Below, one piece after another: positions 44,821 through 57,504 of a stretch of 64,000 nt of DNA; positions within the stretch are counted from its first letter, which is position 1, and the number at the start of each line of letters is the position of its first letter. The notes below the pieces were generated by a model, which saw only the letters and a program-made list of their open reading frames with translations, had not been told where the DNA came from and made no database searches. A program made the translations under genes and the position numbers. The stretch is from the NCBI GenBank assembly GCA_015680685.1, contig MNCI01017532.1, positions 14,760-78,759 of the forward strand, in the 5' to 3' direction. Source of the stretch: Gnetum montanum. Its lineage: Eukaryota; Streptophyta; Gnetopsida; Gnetales; Gnetaceae.

Positions 44821-47800
44821 GAGAAATTTAACTACATCATCATTTCCAAAACATTTGAAGTAATTTATTTTAATACTTGGTTTGCATAAAATGGATTTCA
44901 TATATGAAAGTTATGGCTAGTCAAAGTTTGCCATGAAAAACACATCAAATATACCATACATGAAGAAATGGTCTACACCTACCATCAACAAGTGAAGTTT
45001 AAAGGGGAAATATAACAAGGAATCCATGGAAGTCACCTACCCAATCAATGAAGACTTGGGAACCACCTACCCAATAGGTGATGACCTTTTAGGCCTTGTT
45101 CTTCCTAATACTTGAGGAGGGTATTCTGAGATCTATGCTTTTCTGCTACCTGATTACTCATTCCCTTAAGAAAATTTTTAATTTCCTGCATTTCTCTTTT
45201 CATTCTTGTATTATTATTCTCATTTCATTTGTATGAGTTAAGTTGAAAACTCTTTCACAACACGAGAGTAAGTTACAAGGTCTTATCCATGTACAAACCC
45301 TCTCTCATTATCTCTAGATGAGTCAAGGTTGTAGAGTTTGTACAAATATTTTTTTATTATAAATGAAAGATAATTTGGAGTCCTTTGCATATTTTTGCTT
45401 TAGGTTAGAAAGAAAGAATGTTTCTGGATGTACCAATGATCAATAGGTAATAGATATTGATTAAGAGATAATTTGAAATATCAAGTGAAGAAGCAATAAA
45501 CTCTTCAGTTGACTATTTCTTCTTGGTACTTAAATCACATATGCCCACCTCCAAGAATACAAAATTCATGTGAGACATAGATGAGGTGATAAACCAATGA
45601 CATCATTGATCCAATTATTATAGAGCTCATCCACCAACAAGTATAAATAACAACATTCTTCAACAAGATCTAATAGCCAACTTTAAGATCAAATCCAACA
45701 ATCTAACATATTCTAGCCCACCTAAATAATATCAAACAAAGTTCCAAGGTATCAAAATGTGTCAAACTAAGCTCCAATGATAACATAGATCCAAAGTATA
45801 AAAATCATGAGATTACAATCTTACCATGACTTGTGATGGCCAACCATGACCTAATCATGAATCATGATTTCCTTAGGAAACCCACTAGAAGAAACTATAG
45901 TAAATTGGACATGATCATAACTTATGCTTTATGTAGACAAATCACTAGTAGAAACCATAGCAAATCAAACATGACTATGAACTTAACACAACTAGACCAT
46001 GATCCATTTTTAACTAGAAACCATTTAAAACAACTCAACATAGAAAAAAATGACAACAAATGCTTAATCACAAGTTCAATATGACTCATAGTGAACAATC
46101 ACAACTTAACCATGACTCATAGAATTATAAGTTTTCTAGGAATAGAAAATACATTTACAAGAGGATACAAAAGGATTAATCATAACCTTACTACAACCCA
46201 TAATGGAATATCACATCTTGACCACAACTTGTGGTGAGTCCCAAAAATATCACCACAACTTATGGTAGACTTGTTGTTATGACACAAAGTCGAGAAAAAG
46301 AGTAAACAACTTGAAATGACTTTCAAAAGATTACTGGTCAATAGGGAACACTAAGGATATAATAAAGAGGACACATGGAACATAATTGGACCTTTTATTT
46401 GAGAGAGAAGAAGCAATTAAAATTATAGTATGAAAAAAGGTACAAACCCTAAGAAAAATCATCAAAACTTACAAAACAATGGTAATCTCAGAATTCAATG
46501 AAACTATTAAGTCCCAATTGGATCTAAAACAAGAAAAATCTAACAACATGAAGACTATCAAGTAACATAAAATTCCCACACTTGAAATAATTATTGCATT
46601 GAATTTTCAAAAACCTCAAATTTTCAAAATCATTAAAAAATAAAAAAATACAGCAAAAAAATGAATAAGGAAAAATATCATATGATTCTAATCATTCAAA
46701 GTAAAACCTAATCCAATCATAATTACATAAAAGTTTTTAAAGAATTCTAATAAAAGCCAACTACATTGATAATTCACAAAATCTAAGAACCAAAACAATC
46801 CTGAGAAAATGCCAAGATAACTCATTGGAAATCAAGAAGCATAAAATCATAAAATTAATGAATGATTATAACCATGTAATCACACACAAACCACATGCAT
46901 AAGAATAAACAAAGGTTCACAACACTAGTAAAAATCTCCAATCCAACAATGCTTTCACATCCAAGAAAATAGATGACAAAGTACCTAAAAGAATGAAGTA
47001 TAGGATTTTTAATGAGAAAAATACCAAAATTATAAATGTACCAATTCTAAACCTATTTCTAAAATTAAAATTATAAATAAATAAAACTACTAGTAAACCT
47101 CTCATAATTCATGTAAACTTTCTACAAACCATCAAATTTTTTATCCTATAATAACACTTAAGTCTAATCATGAGTTTCTTAAGTAATGATAAATGAGTTA
47201 AGTAATTCATAAGAACCTTATCCCATAAAGATGCGATAAATCCTAGGAATAGTTACAACTTCATATGAACATAAAGTCCAAACTAAGATCTATAACTAAT
47301 TTTATGAAAAAGAAAAAAATATTAAAGAAAACTATAACTATATAAAAGAAATGGAGTCTGAAAATAATATGTAGACTCTATTCAAGAAAATGTGTAAAAC
47401 CATTTATACCAATGTATTTCCTAATATCTTACCAATTACAAATATTGAGATGATAGAAGAGTAATTGGTTCTATCCAAAAAATGAATAAGTGTTATAAGA
47501 AACAAGTGTAATCATTGTAACACAAGATCATTTTTATTAAAGAAGAACTAAAGATCTATATTGTATTATACATAGGCTAGTTTAGTTTCTTACAGAAGAA
47601 GAAAAGATCATCTAAAAGGTTACAATAAAATAAGGAAGGAAAGACTTATGACAAAGCAGTTTGTAAGAAAATGAAGTTAACACAAAAGTGTCTTAGCACA
47701 ATACAAAAACGTTTGTAAAGTTAAGTTAGATGTAAATTAATGAAGTACAATAAAAAGAATGTAGTTAAGCTGGAAACGACTTAATGAAGTACAAGAAGTT

Positions 47801-47890
47801 AGACTATAATAAGATGTCTAACATCAATGCTCATAACATAATCATAAGCTATGAGTAATATGTTAAAAAATGAAATGTAAGGTCAATTAG
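44821..47890. other. AT-rich stretch without recognised genes
   Basis: 45820-46270 contains degenerate short repeats around CCATGAC(T/C) and ACTAGAA.AAACCAT. Elsewhere only short chance frames are present. Confidence 0.45.
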
Positions 47891-48035
47891 GAAACCTTGT
47901 AAATAATATTTGTAAAGGAGTACAAATGTGATAAATTTTTTGAGTTAGTAATATGAAGATTAAGTACATTCTTAGAACATTGACCCTATAAATTATAGCT
48001 TTTAAAGAGTGTAAAACTATACATACCTCTAACAT
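47891..48035 (+). repeat. Dispersed repeat R, copy 2
   Basis: Partner of 881-1026, in the same orientation. It lies 88 bp before the 5' LTR of the Athila-like element. Confidence 0.6.
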
Positions 48036-48123
48036 GGTATGAAAGTAAGATTGGACTAATAAAGAAATGGATGTGTTTTGATACCTGACAAAGAATTGAT
48101 AAATAGAAAGAACAAAACAAAAT

Positions 48124-49067
48124 TGATGAGTCATAGTTTGTTGGCTACGTTGATGAGGCCTTGTTGATGTAGTTGACCACGTCGATGAGGCCTTGTCCAC
48201 GAGGCCCCATCAATGCATTTCAACCTATGTTAATGATGCCTCGTTGACATGGTATGTATCCATTACCTATAAATACATGCCTAATAGTCAAATTTATGGG
48301 AAGTCAAGATTTTAGTAGTAGTGAAGCTCTTGTATTTTTTCCATTTGAAAGTTATAATTTTTTCCCTGAGTGTCCATAACAAGAGTCATTGAATGTACGG
48401 ATCTTTATTGGAGCATTGCTATACTTGAGCATGACAATGTGTGCGGTAATAAAGATGAGCTTTTTAATAAACCTTGTAACACTTTGGATAGATTAGTTCT
48501 TTCATTTATGTATTCAATGCTTTCAATTATTTATTAATTATTCTCAATTATTTCTCAATTATTTTTGAACAATTGAGTTAATGAGATTAGTAAGATAGAT
48601 AAATTAAATACATAAGCATGACCACTTCCAGTGTAACACGTATTCACTTGGTAATCCCAACAACGTTATTACTTGGTACACCTAGTAGCATAGCATTTGG
48701 TCACCCAGCAGTGGATATGTGGGTTCAGGACATGTACAAAAAGTGGGAATGGATGCTTATGTTAGGATTAGTTATTTGATTAGTTAATTAGTGATTTAGA
48801 TTAGTTAATTAAACTTCTCTTTATCTACATTTTAAGCACCCACAATATAAAATACAAAATGATAAAAATCAGATGCCTCAATTACAGTTAACTATACCAA
48901 CGAATGTCACAAGTATAATTAGGAGGATAATGATTGAATTTAAGGTTAGATTCACTTTCTAAAGGGCTAGTGCACTAGAAATGATAAATTCCACAAAATC
49001 CGATCGGATTGTGCATGAATGCTTATGATTCATATAGTTGGGTGTAAGGGTACATCGCTGCTCATCG
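48124..49067 (+). mobile_element. 5' LTR of the Athila-like element (944 bp)
   Basis: It begins TGATGAGTCAT and ends CTCATCG (CA decayed to CG). The head carries repeats of a GTTGATGAGGCCTTGT-type palindromic motif (48138-48215). A TATA box TATAAATA lies at 48268-48275. It is homologous to 60520-61448. Confidence 0.9.
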
Positions 49068-49068
49068 T

Positions 49069-49087
49069 TGGCACCATTGCTGGGGAC
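49069..49087 (+). promoter_or_regulatory. Primer binding site, tRNA-Asp type, CpG-decayed
   Basis: TGGCACCATTGCTGGGGAC begins two bases after the LTR. The standard plant tRNA-Asp primer site is TGGCGCCGTTGCCGGGGAC. The three differences are all CG to CA/TG transitions. Confidence 0.82.
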
Positions 49088-49219
49088 TTTGTTTATGGAA
49101 CGTGTGCTATTTAGGTCTAAGTGGATACCACTAATATCATTGTATAAACCTAAAAGTCAATAACATTCGCACTATACATAAATTATAAAAGCACACTGAA
49201 TTTTATTTTGTTTTACAAA

Positions 49220-51063
49220 ATGTATTCTTCTTCTCATAAGCATGACAATATTAAACCACTAGTCCCACAAGAATGCAAGGTGGTATACACTCATCCAAAT
49301 GAGTTTGTGCCAAATTTCACCTTCATCCTACATTAGGATGAACAAATGTGATGGCATGATATGGATAGCAATGTTGTTTTGCCACACCCCCCCAATAGAT
49401 CTATGCCTAGAATGCTAATTAAAACCCTTAAGAAGTTGGTCATAGCAGATCTTCATGAAGAGTATGTTGTGGATGAATATGACACTTGGAACTATCATCC
49501 CACTGAAACACAACATAAGCAAGAAAAACATCAGAAGAGACTTCATGAAGCCACAAAGGGAAAACATTACACTAATCCCTTATTCCTACTAGATCAAGAG
49601 GACAATGAGGACCCTCCCTTGGAAGGTTCTCAACATGAAGATTCTTCACCCTCTACTAACAATGTTGAGGGTGTGAACTTGACCATGCAATCAACTATTC
49701 AAAAATAGGGTTCAAGGAAGAGTGACAGCCAACGTAGGAACTCGGGTGAACATCGCAATAATAAGGGATCTAATGATAGAGATCGTAAAAAGTGCAAGAG
49801 TGTTGGCGGATACCACAATGGCAGTGGTAGAACACCTTCCTCTTCATCCTCTTCATCCTCTTCATCTGATTCTAAACATTCCTCTTTATTTGATGATTCT
49901 CATAGAAGCCATCGTCGAAACAACCATGATGAAGGTGATCGATGAAATAATAATGACTGTGAAGGCCACCAAAACTAAAGGGGTGGATAAAACCATCAGC
50001 AACGTCATCAACACAATAATGATGATGAACCTTTACTAGCAACTTGAAGTATGCTTAACATTATATAGGAAATAAGAATTTCAACTAGGCATATAAAGGA
50101 TAGTTAGATCAAGCACCTTGATATGAACAATATTTCAAGATTTGAGGGGGGGATACAATTCTAATCCATAGACACATCTACAAGCTTTTCAAGATGCATG
50201 TGCCTTACAAAACAGTAAGAATGAGTGGTACAAACTCAAGCTTTTCCCAAGGGTACTCACTAAGAAAGATGAAAGTTGGTATTGGTCCTTAGAAATGGAA
50301 TATATCTGAAGATGGGGTACCATGTTAGAAATTTTCAATAACAAATATCAAGTGTACTCTAGAGTGTCTAATCTAAGAAGGTAAATACAAGGCTAGAAAC
50401 AAGGAGCACATGAACCCTTGGATGCTGCAATGGGCCAATACTATTCACTCTTACATAGATGCCTTGGCCATGGTTACTCTTAGAGGGAACAACTTTGCCA
50501 CATCATAGATGGGCTCAGAGTAGAAATAAGAAGAACCCTTAGGGTGTATTCCCAAGAGAGGTTGTCTAAAATGAGAGCTCATTAGATCCAAAGGCTAATT
50601 AATTAGGTAGGAAAAGAAGAAGGTGAGCTACAAAAAATGGAAAGTGCTAAAGAGTACAATAGGAACCCATCCATCAAAAAATAAGAGGTTAAATTTTATG
50701 ATAAAGAGGAGTCACCACTTGATCAAGTGGTGAAAAAAAAGACCTTGCCTATCCAAAAATCTATTTCTAATATTTCAACCAAGGTTGACAAGTTATGGGA
50801 CTCTTTGGATGAAAATTTTCAAATTACTTTGAAGATTGCTGAAGAATCCAAAGAGCAAAATAGTGATTGTAATTGTAAACAACAAAAAGAAGCTAAACAT
50901 GCCTACCAAAGAAGTAAGGGCAAAGCTAATGAAATAAAGGAAGTAATGGAGTCTAATTTTGATGATGAAATCAAATGTGACATCTATCAATATGAACATC
51001 CAAAGGAATGTTGCCCTATGGTGTCACACTTACAAGAATCTATAGTGTACGTACTAAACCCCT
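49220..51063 (+). pseudogene. Athila gag
   Basis: The likely start is the ATG at 49220 (MYSSSHKHDNIKP). A TAG at about 49334 precedes an open stretch 49361-49708. A Ser/Arg-rich stretch follows in another frame (about 49710-49950, with a TCTTCATCC microsatellite encoding poly-Ser). A decayed capsid region (about 50110-50700) has many stops. An open end, 50727-51063, carries KCDIYQYEHPKECCPM, which looks like the C-x2-C-x4-H-x4-C knuckle with its second Cys changed to Tyr. Confidence 0.75.
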
Positions 51064-51690
51064 AGCTAGCACATAGGCAAGCTCTATTATGATTACCTTA
51101 CCCTCAAGGCAATCCAAGACAGTTCCACCAACAATAGCAAGCTTACTACCCAAATGGAACTCCTCCAAAACCTTATAAAAAAATACCAATAGTGGTACCA
51201 ACCACAATCATGGGGAATGCCATGGCCAAGGTAGTAGTACCCTTATAGGCAACCAGATCCATACGGATACTTTGTTCAACAACCCATCTTCCCTATAAGT
51301 TCGATAAGTCATGCATCATTCCAACATCACTCTTACCCTTCAAAGTACCACCAAATACATTCACCATCTACTCGAGGGAAAACCCCATATCAATATCCTT
51401 ATCATCCTCCACATCCCTTTATACCTACACCTCCACCTTCAACTTAGTTACCTCCTGCTTCATCCATGCTGGGTGAAATTCCTCCATAGTTGCAGTAATG
51501 AAATGCTACAAGGGCTATACACTCACAACTAGTTTTTAAACCAAGTGGTCTGAATAATTGATCAAAAAAATAACCTTTCTTCCAGCCTAGAAATCCTCTT
51601 TAGCCCTCACAATCTACTCTGGTTAATCATCCCACATCTCCAGTACCCTTATCCTCTGCATCAAATACCTTTGAGCACCCTTCAAACTAA

Positions 51691-52308
51691 GTGTCTCCTA
51701 GGATCCATACTGTAATGCTAACTCATGTTGTTTCTAACTGGATCAAGGTCAGCAACCTTCTTGCAAAAAGATCTAATCTAAGAAGTCCACTCATCCTTCT
51801 ACAAATTTCCAGACAAGAACCAAGCAAGGCTCTTCTTAACTCTGGTTTTGGAGTTAACCTCATCTCCCATGATATGTACAAATCCTAGAACCTACCACCT
51901 CTTAAGACAAGAAACATCTATTTAGAATTAGTAGATCAATCGATTATGGTCCCTTTGGGATTAGTAGAGGACATTGTAACCATAGTTTATGGGTGGTATT
52001 ATCCAACTAATTTTTTGGTAATCAAGGTGAACAACTACAAAAGTGACTTCCCCATCATCATGGGAAGGGCTTGGTTAAGCAAGGTTAATGCACGAATGGG
52101 TATAAGGGACCTATCTCTTGAAATATCTACGAAGAATGAGTTAGGAAAAATTGAGAAGAAGCATATTCCATGCATCATATATAGTGACAATGGGTGCAAT
52201 TGTGTGAAGAAGATTTGGTCCATCAAAAGCACATACATTATGGCATGCAATCAATGTGCACAAGAAGTTAATATTCAATGGTGTCTGTACATAGTAGCCA
52301 CAAAATAG
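51691..52308 (+). pseudogene. Athila aspartic protease
   Basis: ALLNSGFGVNLI (about 51826-51861) is the retropepsin active site with its catalytic Asp changed to Asn (family form LxDSGS). FPIIMGRAWLSKV (about 52048) is the conserved ILGRPWL-type motif. A TAG at about 51886-51888 interrupts it. The change is consistent with deamination of GAC or GAT to AAC/AAT. 51064-51690 upstream is a Pro-rich spacer without a domain. Confidence 0.82.
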
Positions 52309-52689
52309 GAGGGCACCCAGTGGTTGATAACTAATTCAAATGTCAAAACAATATGCATGGAACCAATTGAGAGTTTAACTTGTGCATACATTGAAGGCAT
52401 GGAAAAAATTGAACAAGTCCATTCCAAACTCTCTAATGAAGATGATGATAATTGTTGGGGAGAGTTGGAGATTCCTAATTATTTCAAGTAGGAGCCCTTA
52501 GAACTAAAAACTTTGCTAGTAAAAATGGAGTATGCATTTTTAAATAATGGTAAACCATTAATGCCAAACTTGTTCCTAAGAAAAAAAGAAACGTTGTTGG
52601 AAGTGGTAAATAAATGGTCAACAACCTTTGCTTGGTCATATCTAGAGCTAATAGAAATTGATCCAAGGATATGCTAGCATCGCATCTAC

Positions 52690-53930
52690 ACTAACATGGC
52701 CATGAAGCCTTGAAGGTAGTCGCAAAGATGGCTAAATCCCAAACTAAAGCAAATCGTTAAGGAGGGAATAGAGAAACTTCTCAAGAGAGGGTTTATCTAT
52801 CTAATTGTAGATAATGAGTGGGTTAGCCCACTCATAATTGTATCAAAGAAAGGTGGTAAATGGTAGGTTTGCACTGACTTTAGGTTGTTAAATATGACAA
52901 CATTTAAGGCTCACTTTCCTTTGTCATTTGTGGATCAAGTATTAGACACCATATCCAAGCATTATTATTATAGTTTCTTAGATGGTTATAGTGGCTACAA
53001 CCAAATCCAAATTGTGCTAGAAGACCAAGCCAAGACAATATTCATGAGTTCGTGGGGAATTTTTGCATACTATAAGATGCCATTTGGCCTATGCAATGCC
53101 CCTGCTACTAACAAATTAGTAGTGGTGTTGAAGTTTTTATGGATGACTTCTCCACCTACAAAGCTACATTTGAGCAAGCCTTGGAATGACTTGAGCAAGT
53201 ACTGAAGAGATGTGTTGAGACAAACCTATGGCTCAATTAGCAAAAGAGCCATCTCATGATCCAAGAAGGCATTGTGCTAGGGCAACAAATTTCATAGAAA
53301 GGGATTGTAGACCTAGAAAAGATAAGGGTCATCCAAGGAATAACACACTAACCAGAGACCATTAAAGATGTTTGGTCATTCGTTAGACACACTAGTTACT
53401 ACTAGTTCTTTATTAAGAATTTCTCTAAGGTTGCAAAACTGTTGGTAGAACTTACAAAGAAAGATGCACCTTTCATTTGGACCAAGAAATGTGAAAATGC
53501 ATTCCAAAAATTAAAAGAGAAACTTGTAAAAACAACAATCCTATAAGCACCTAGTTGGTCCAAACCATTTCATATCATGACAGATGCATCTAACTATGCT
53601 TTGGGAGTAGTACTCATGCAAATGGATGATAAGAAATGTCCATATTATATCCTCTATGCAAGTTGAAGCATTGTGGGAGCATAGTTAAATTACACCACCA
53701 TGAAGAAAGAATTAAGGGCAGTGCTATATGTACTACAAAAGTTTAGACATTATGTGCTAGATTACAAAATATTTTTGCATACGGACCATAGTACAATTTG
53801 CTTCCTTATAAATAAGCTGATGGTGAGCCCTCGTGTTACATAGTGGCTTATGATCTTGTAGGAATTTGATATTACTATGGTAAATTGAAAAGGAACCAAG
53901 AATGTGGTCACTGATCATCTTTCTCACTTA
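52690..53930 (+). pseudogene. Athila reverse transcriptase and RNase H
   Basis: RT motifs are VSPLIIVSKKGGKW, CTDFRLLN, SFLDGYSGYNQI and MPFGLCNAPAT, then a shortened segment and a frameshift before FMDDFS (about 53136-53150, catalytic box). The RNase H follows from about 53490 with a FQKLKEKL...IMTDASNYALG block, KKELRAVLY and HTDHSTI. Stops are frequent. Between NAPAT and the MDD box about nine codons fewer than usual are present. Confidence 0.85.
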
Positions 53931-53989
53931 AGATGGGATAACAAAGAGGAGGAGAGCCCACTCTCTAATCAATTTCCAAAAAAACTCCT

Positions 53990-55300
53990 CTTTACTCGAG
54001 TAATAAATGAACATACACCTAAAAAAGTAATATGGTATAATGGCATTCTCACATATCTTCTCGCTCAAGAGATGCCACAAGACTTGGATTTTAGGAAAAA
54101 GCAATAATTTCTTCATCGGGTTAAATACTTTGTGGAAATTAATGAACACCTTTACAAGGTGTGTGCCGATGGCTTGTGTCCTTAACAAAGATCAACTGCG
54201 CATTCTCTAGGATACTCATGAAGGACCTTGTAGAGGCCACTATACAAATTGATGCATAGCCAAAAAAATTGTAATGGAAGAGTACTATTGGTCCAAAATC
54301 TTTAGGGATGCCCACTAGTTTGTCAAGTCTTATGAACGTTGTCAACATAACGGTAGGATGACCGCTCATATGGAAGATCCTCAATAGTGGATTCAACCAC
54401 TAGAACCTTTTGACATATGGAGCATTAACTTCATGGGTCCCATCATACCCATGTCTAACAAGAAAGTGTATATTATAGTAGTAGTTGACTATTGCTTAAA
54501 ATGGGCTGAAGCAACAGCTGTTACAAATTGCACATCATCTACTACCACTAGATTTATACAACAATATATCGTCAGTAGGTTTAGGGTACCACGTTCACTA
54601 ATTTTTAATAATGGAACTCATGTCATAGGTTTCACATTTAGAAAATTAATGCAATGCTTGGGGGTAGAACATAAATTAACAACACCTTACCATCCCCAAG
54701 CTAATGATCAAGTAGAGGTAACCAACTGGGAGGTTACAAAAATATTAACGCAAACCATTAGTAAATATAAGAAGGATTGTAGCACAAAACTTAATGATGC
54801 TCTCTTAGCTTACTGATCAACTTGGAAACTTTCTATTGGATATTCTCCCTATGAGTTAGTCTACAAAAACTTCCAATACTTCCAATTCAATCTGAGCTCC
54901 ATACACTCTCAACGGCCTATGAACTAAACCTTAACCTAAGTTTAGCATAAAAGAAGAGATTGATCAATCTGAACATGCTAGACAAAAATCACTTAGTGGC
55001 TCTATCTTTGAATGAGGTAAACAAGGCATTCAGCAAGCAACACCATGACTTTAGAATTAAGAAAGGAAGATTTCAACTAGGAGATAAGGTCCTCTACTGT
55101 AACCCCACACATGTACCTCAAAAGGTAAAATTTTAAACATTGTGTGAGGGACCTAATATAATTGATCAAACCTTTACCTCTAGGTCCATGATAATTTACA
55201 AACTTGATAGCCCAAATAAAAAGTAGTTGGTCAATATCTTATAAGTTAAACCTTTTCTACAACCAAGATTGGCCAGTGTAAATACCACCTCACCTAATAG
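53990..55300 (+). pseudogene. Athila integrase
   Basis: After a zinc-binding part with many stops (HEGPCRGHYTN, about 54217; SYERCQHN, about 54332), the core 54433-54816 is open. The first catalytic Asp reads Asn (INFMGP, about 54424), the second also Asn (FNNGTHV, about 54604), and the Glu block is NDQVEVTNWE (about 54706). The C-terminal region reaches a LGDKVLYCNP motif (about 55080) and ends near 55300. Both Asp losses are GA-to-AA type changes. Confidence 0.85.
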
Positions 55301-56948
55301 ACATTTGCATTCTATTTTTTGGTTCTCCTCCTTCCAACTCAGTTGTGGGGGTGATGGCCATCCATGCTAACCATTACCATGGCTTCTTAGTTTTTCTTCC
55401 CTTTTTGTTTTTCACATATTTGATTTTACAAATTTTTTATTTTCATATTTTTCTAATTTTATATCATTTTTAGTACATTTAAATTTTTTTGATTATTTTA
55501 CACTTTCTTATCTAATTTTTCTTTATTTTTTTTCTCATGTTTCTTTTGATTAAGTGTGATATTTTCTCATTTTAGCTAATAAATCAGCTTTATTGTTGGA
55601 GGACACAATGCTATTGTTGTTGTTTACTAATGATGGTTTATGCTTAATGTGTGATTGTCGATGTATGGTCTCTATTTTTGAATTCTAATGTCTGATGACT
55701 TTGACATGGTATATTTTTTTATGGGACAAGCAGTGAGTCCACATCATCCACCCATCCAAAGAACTCTATGATTTTTCTTGTTCTAGGAATTTGAGGTCCA
55801 TTTTTCATTAAAGAAACTTTTAATTAATCAGCAACCTTGGTAGTTCTAGAATTAGGAAGGATCCAAAGGTTTGTAAATGGTGTCACTTCAAGGGGACTAA
55901 ATACTCTTTTTTCTCTTCTTCTTGCTTGAGTGCTGGAGTGTTTTTCATGGACTTCATACCCTTCCATACCACCAATGATAAGAAGAAAAATAACATTGTT
56001 GCATGGTGTGGTTCCCATCATTAAAAAAAAACGATGGGAATTCAAAGCACACCCCTTCGACATGAATAAGTCCTCTCATGGTGTGGTTCCCATTTAAAAA
56101 AACAAAAATAATGGAAATTCAAAGCACATCCCTTTGGACAAATAAAAGGGCTACAAGCACTAGTTATGGGGCTTGAAAGACATACACATATGCCTAAAGG
56201 TACCCTCTAACTAAGGCCCTCTCTTTCTCACTACCTACTTCTCTCTCCTCTTTGTGGAATGATGGTTATCTTGCAAGGATACTCTTGCATCTTGAGTGGA
56301 TGAGTTGGTCTTAGAGTGGTAATGCGAAGTCACTAAAAGTATATGGTTTTGGTCTAGACTACAAATGAAACTTTTCAGGTCATTTTAACCAACCTTCCAC
56401 AAGGGACTTCTTATGACCTTAATTTGGAATCACCATTCCACCTTCTCTATCATCCATCTATGTTGCCATAACTCACCTCACTACCAGGTCCTATGTTATG
56501 CTCTATGTCTTAGTTTGAAGTATTGGGATTCTTGAGTGGATTCTTTTTGGTTGGTCCTTAACTTTTCATGATCATTAAATCAACTATGGAGCCCATAGAC
56601 TCCTTAGTTGAGGTTATGCAAGGGTAAAACGGACATGAGCCTACTATGGGAAGGACCCACTTGCATAGCTTTTGGCTTGATTAGTTAAGGTTCCTTACCT
56701 TTGACATTATTACAATCTTATATTTTGTATTTTCCATTGTGTAAACTGCTCAGTTTTCCTTAATCTTTCATTGCATTTATCCATTAAATTAAATTTTCTC
56801 CATTTTTCCAAATTTATGAACTTCAACGCCCTCTTCTCATGATTTCATACTATTCTTAGTCTTCTAAGCTTTCATTTGATCCCAATTTCATCGAAAAATT
56901 TCTTGTATTTTGAAATTTTGACCAAAGTCAACAAAATTCAACAATGGT
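55301..56948 (+). other. Athila spacer between integrase and the extra ORF
   Basis: AT-rich and without open frames of note. It contains two copies of a block with GGTGTGGTTCCCAT and AATTCAAAGCACA(C/T)CC (about 56006-56055 and 56079-56135). No domain is seen. Confidence 0.5.
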
Positions 56949-57048
56949 CAACGACTATGTCATCGAGACCTCATCGACATAGTCAACCTTGTCGATGAGG
57001 CCGTATTGTTAAGGCCTCATTGATGTAATACAAAAATACTATATATAT
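56949..57048 (+). promoter_or_regulatory. Candidate internal promoter with U3-like palindromes
   Basis: CATCGAGACCTCATCGACAT, then GTCGATGAGGCC and AAGGCCTCATTGATG, occupy 56961-57025. This is the same TCGATGAGGCC/GGCCTCATCGA family as the head of the flanking LTRs. TATATATAT follows at 57040-57048, the LTR-like order of motif then TATA box. The extra ORF starts 460 bases downstream. Confidence 0.5.
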
Positions 57049-57504
57049 CACCAGACACTTTGGAAATTTTTTCTCATTTACTTATAACACACAGAGAATT
57101 TTTGCAATTTTTTAGAGTCCAAAACCTTCCGAAGTCCATAACTTTAAAACCATTTGTCCAAATCACTCCATTTTTTGATCTTGCACTTACCAAAGGTAAG
57201 ATCTTTATCATGGCAGCCAAAAACCTTAAGGTTTTTGATGCAATTTTTGAAATTTTTTTCTAATTCCCCTAAGGGTTAGTAGCTTTAATCATACATAAAC
57301 ATCAACTTTTTCCAAATTAACCCTTTAAACAAACCTCCAGGATGATTTATCAATGATAAGGCATAACTAGAAATAACAATGAAGTTAATTAAATCAACCA
57401 TAATTACAATTTAGCCAAGTGTAATTATCCTCAAGTGTTAAGGTATCCCAATTTTTTTAAGGTTACATAATGATTGCTAATCCATGGTTCTATTGTGATT
57501 ATAG

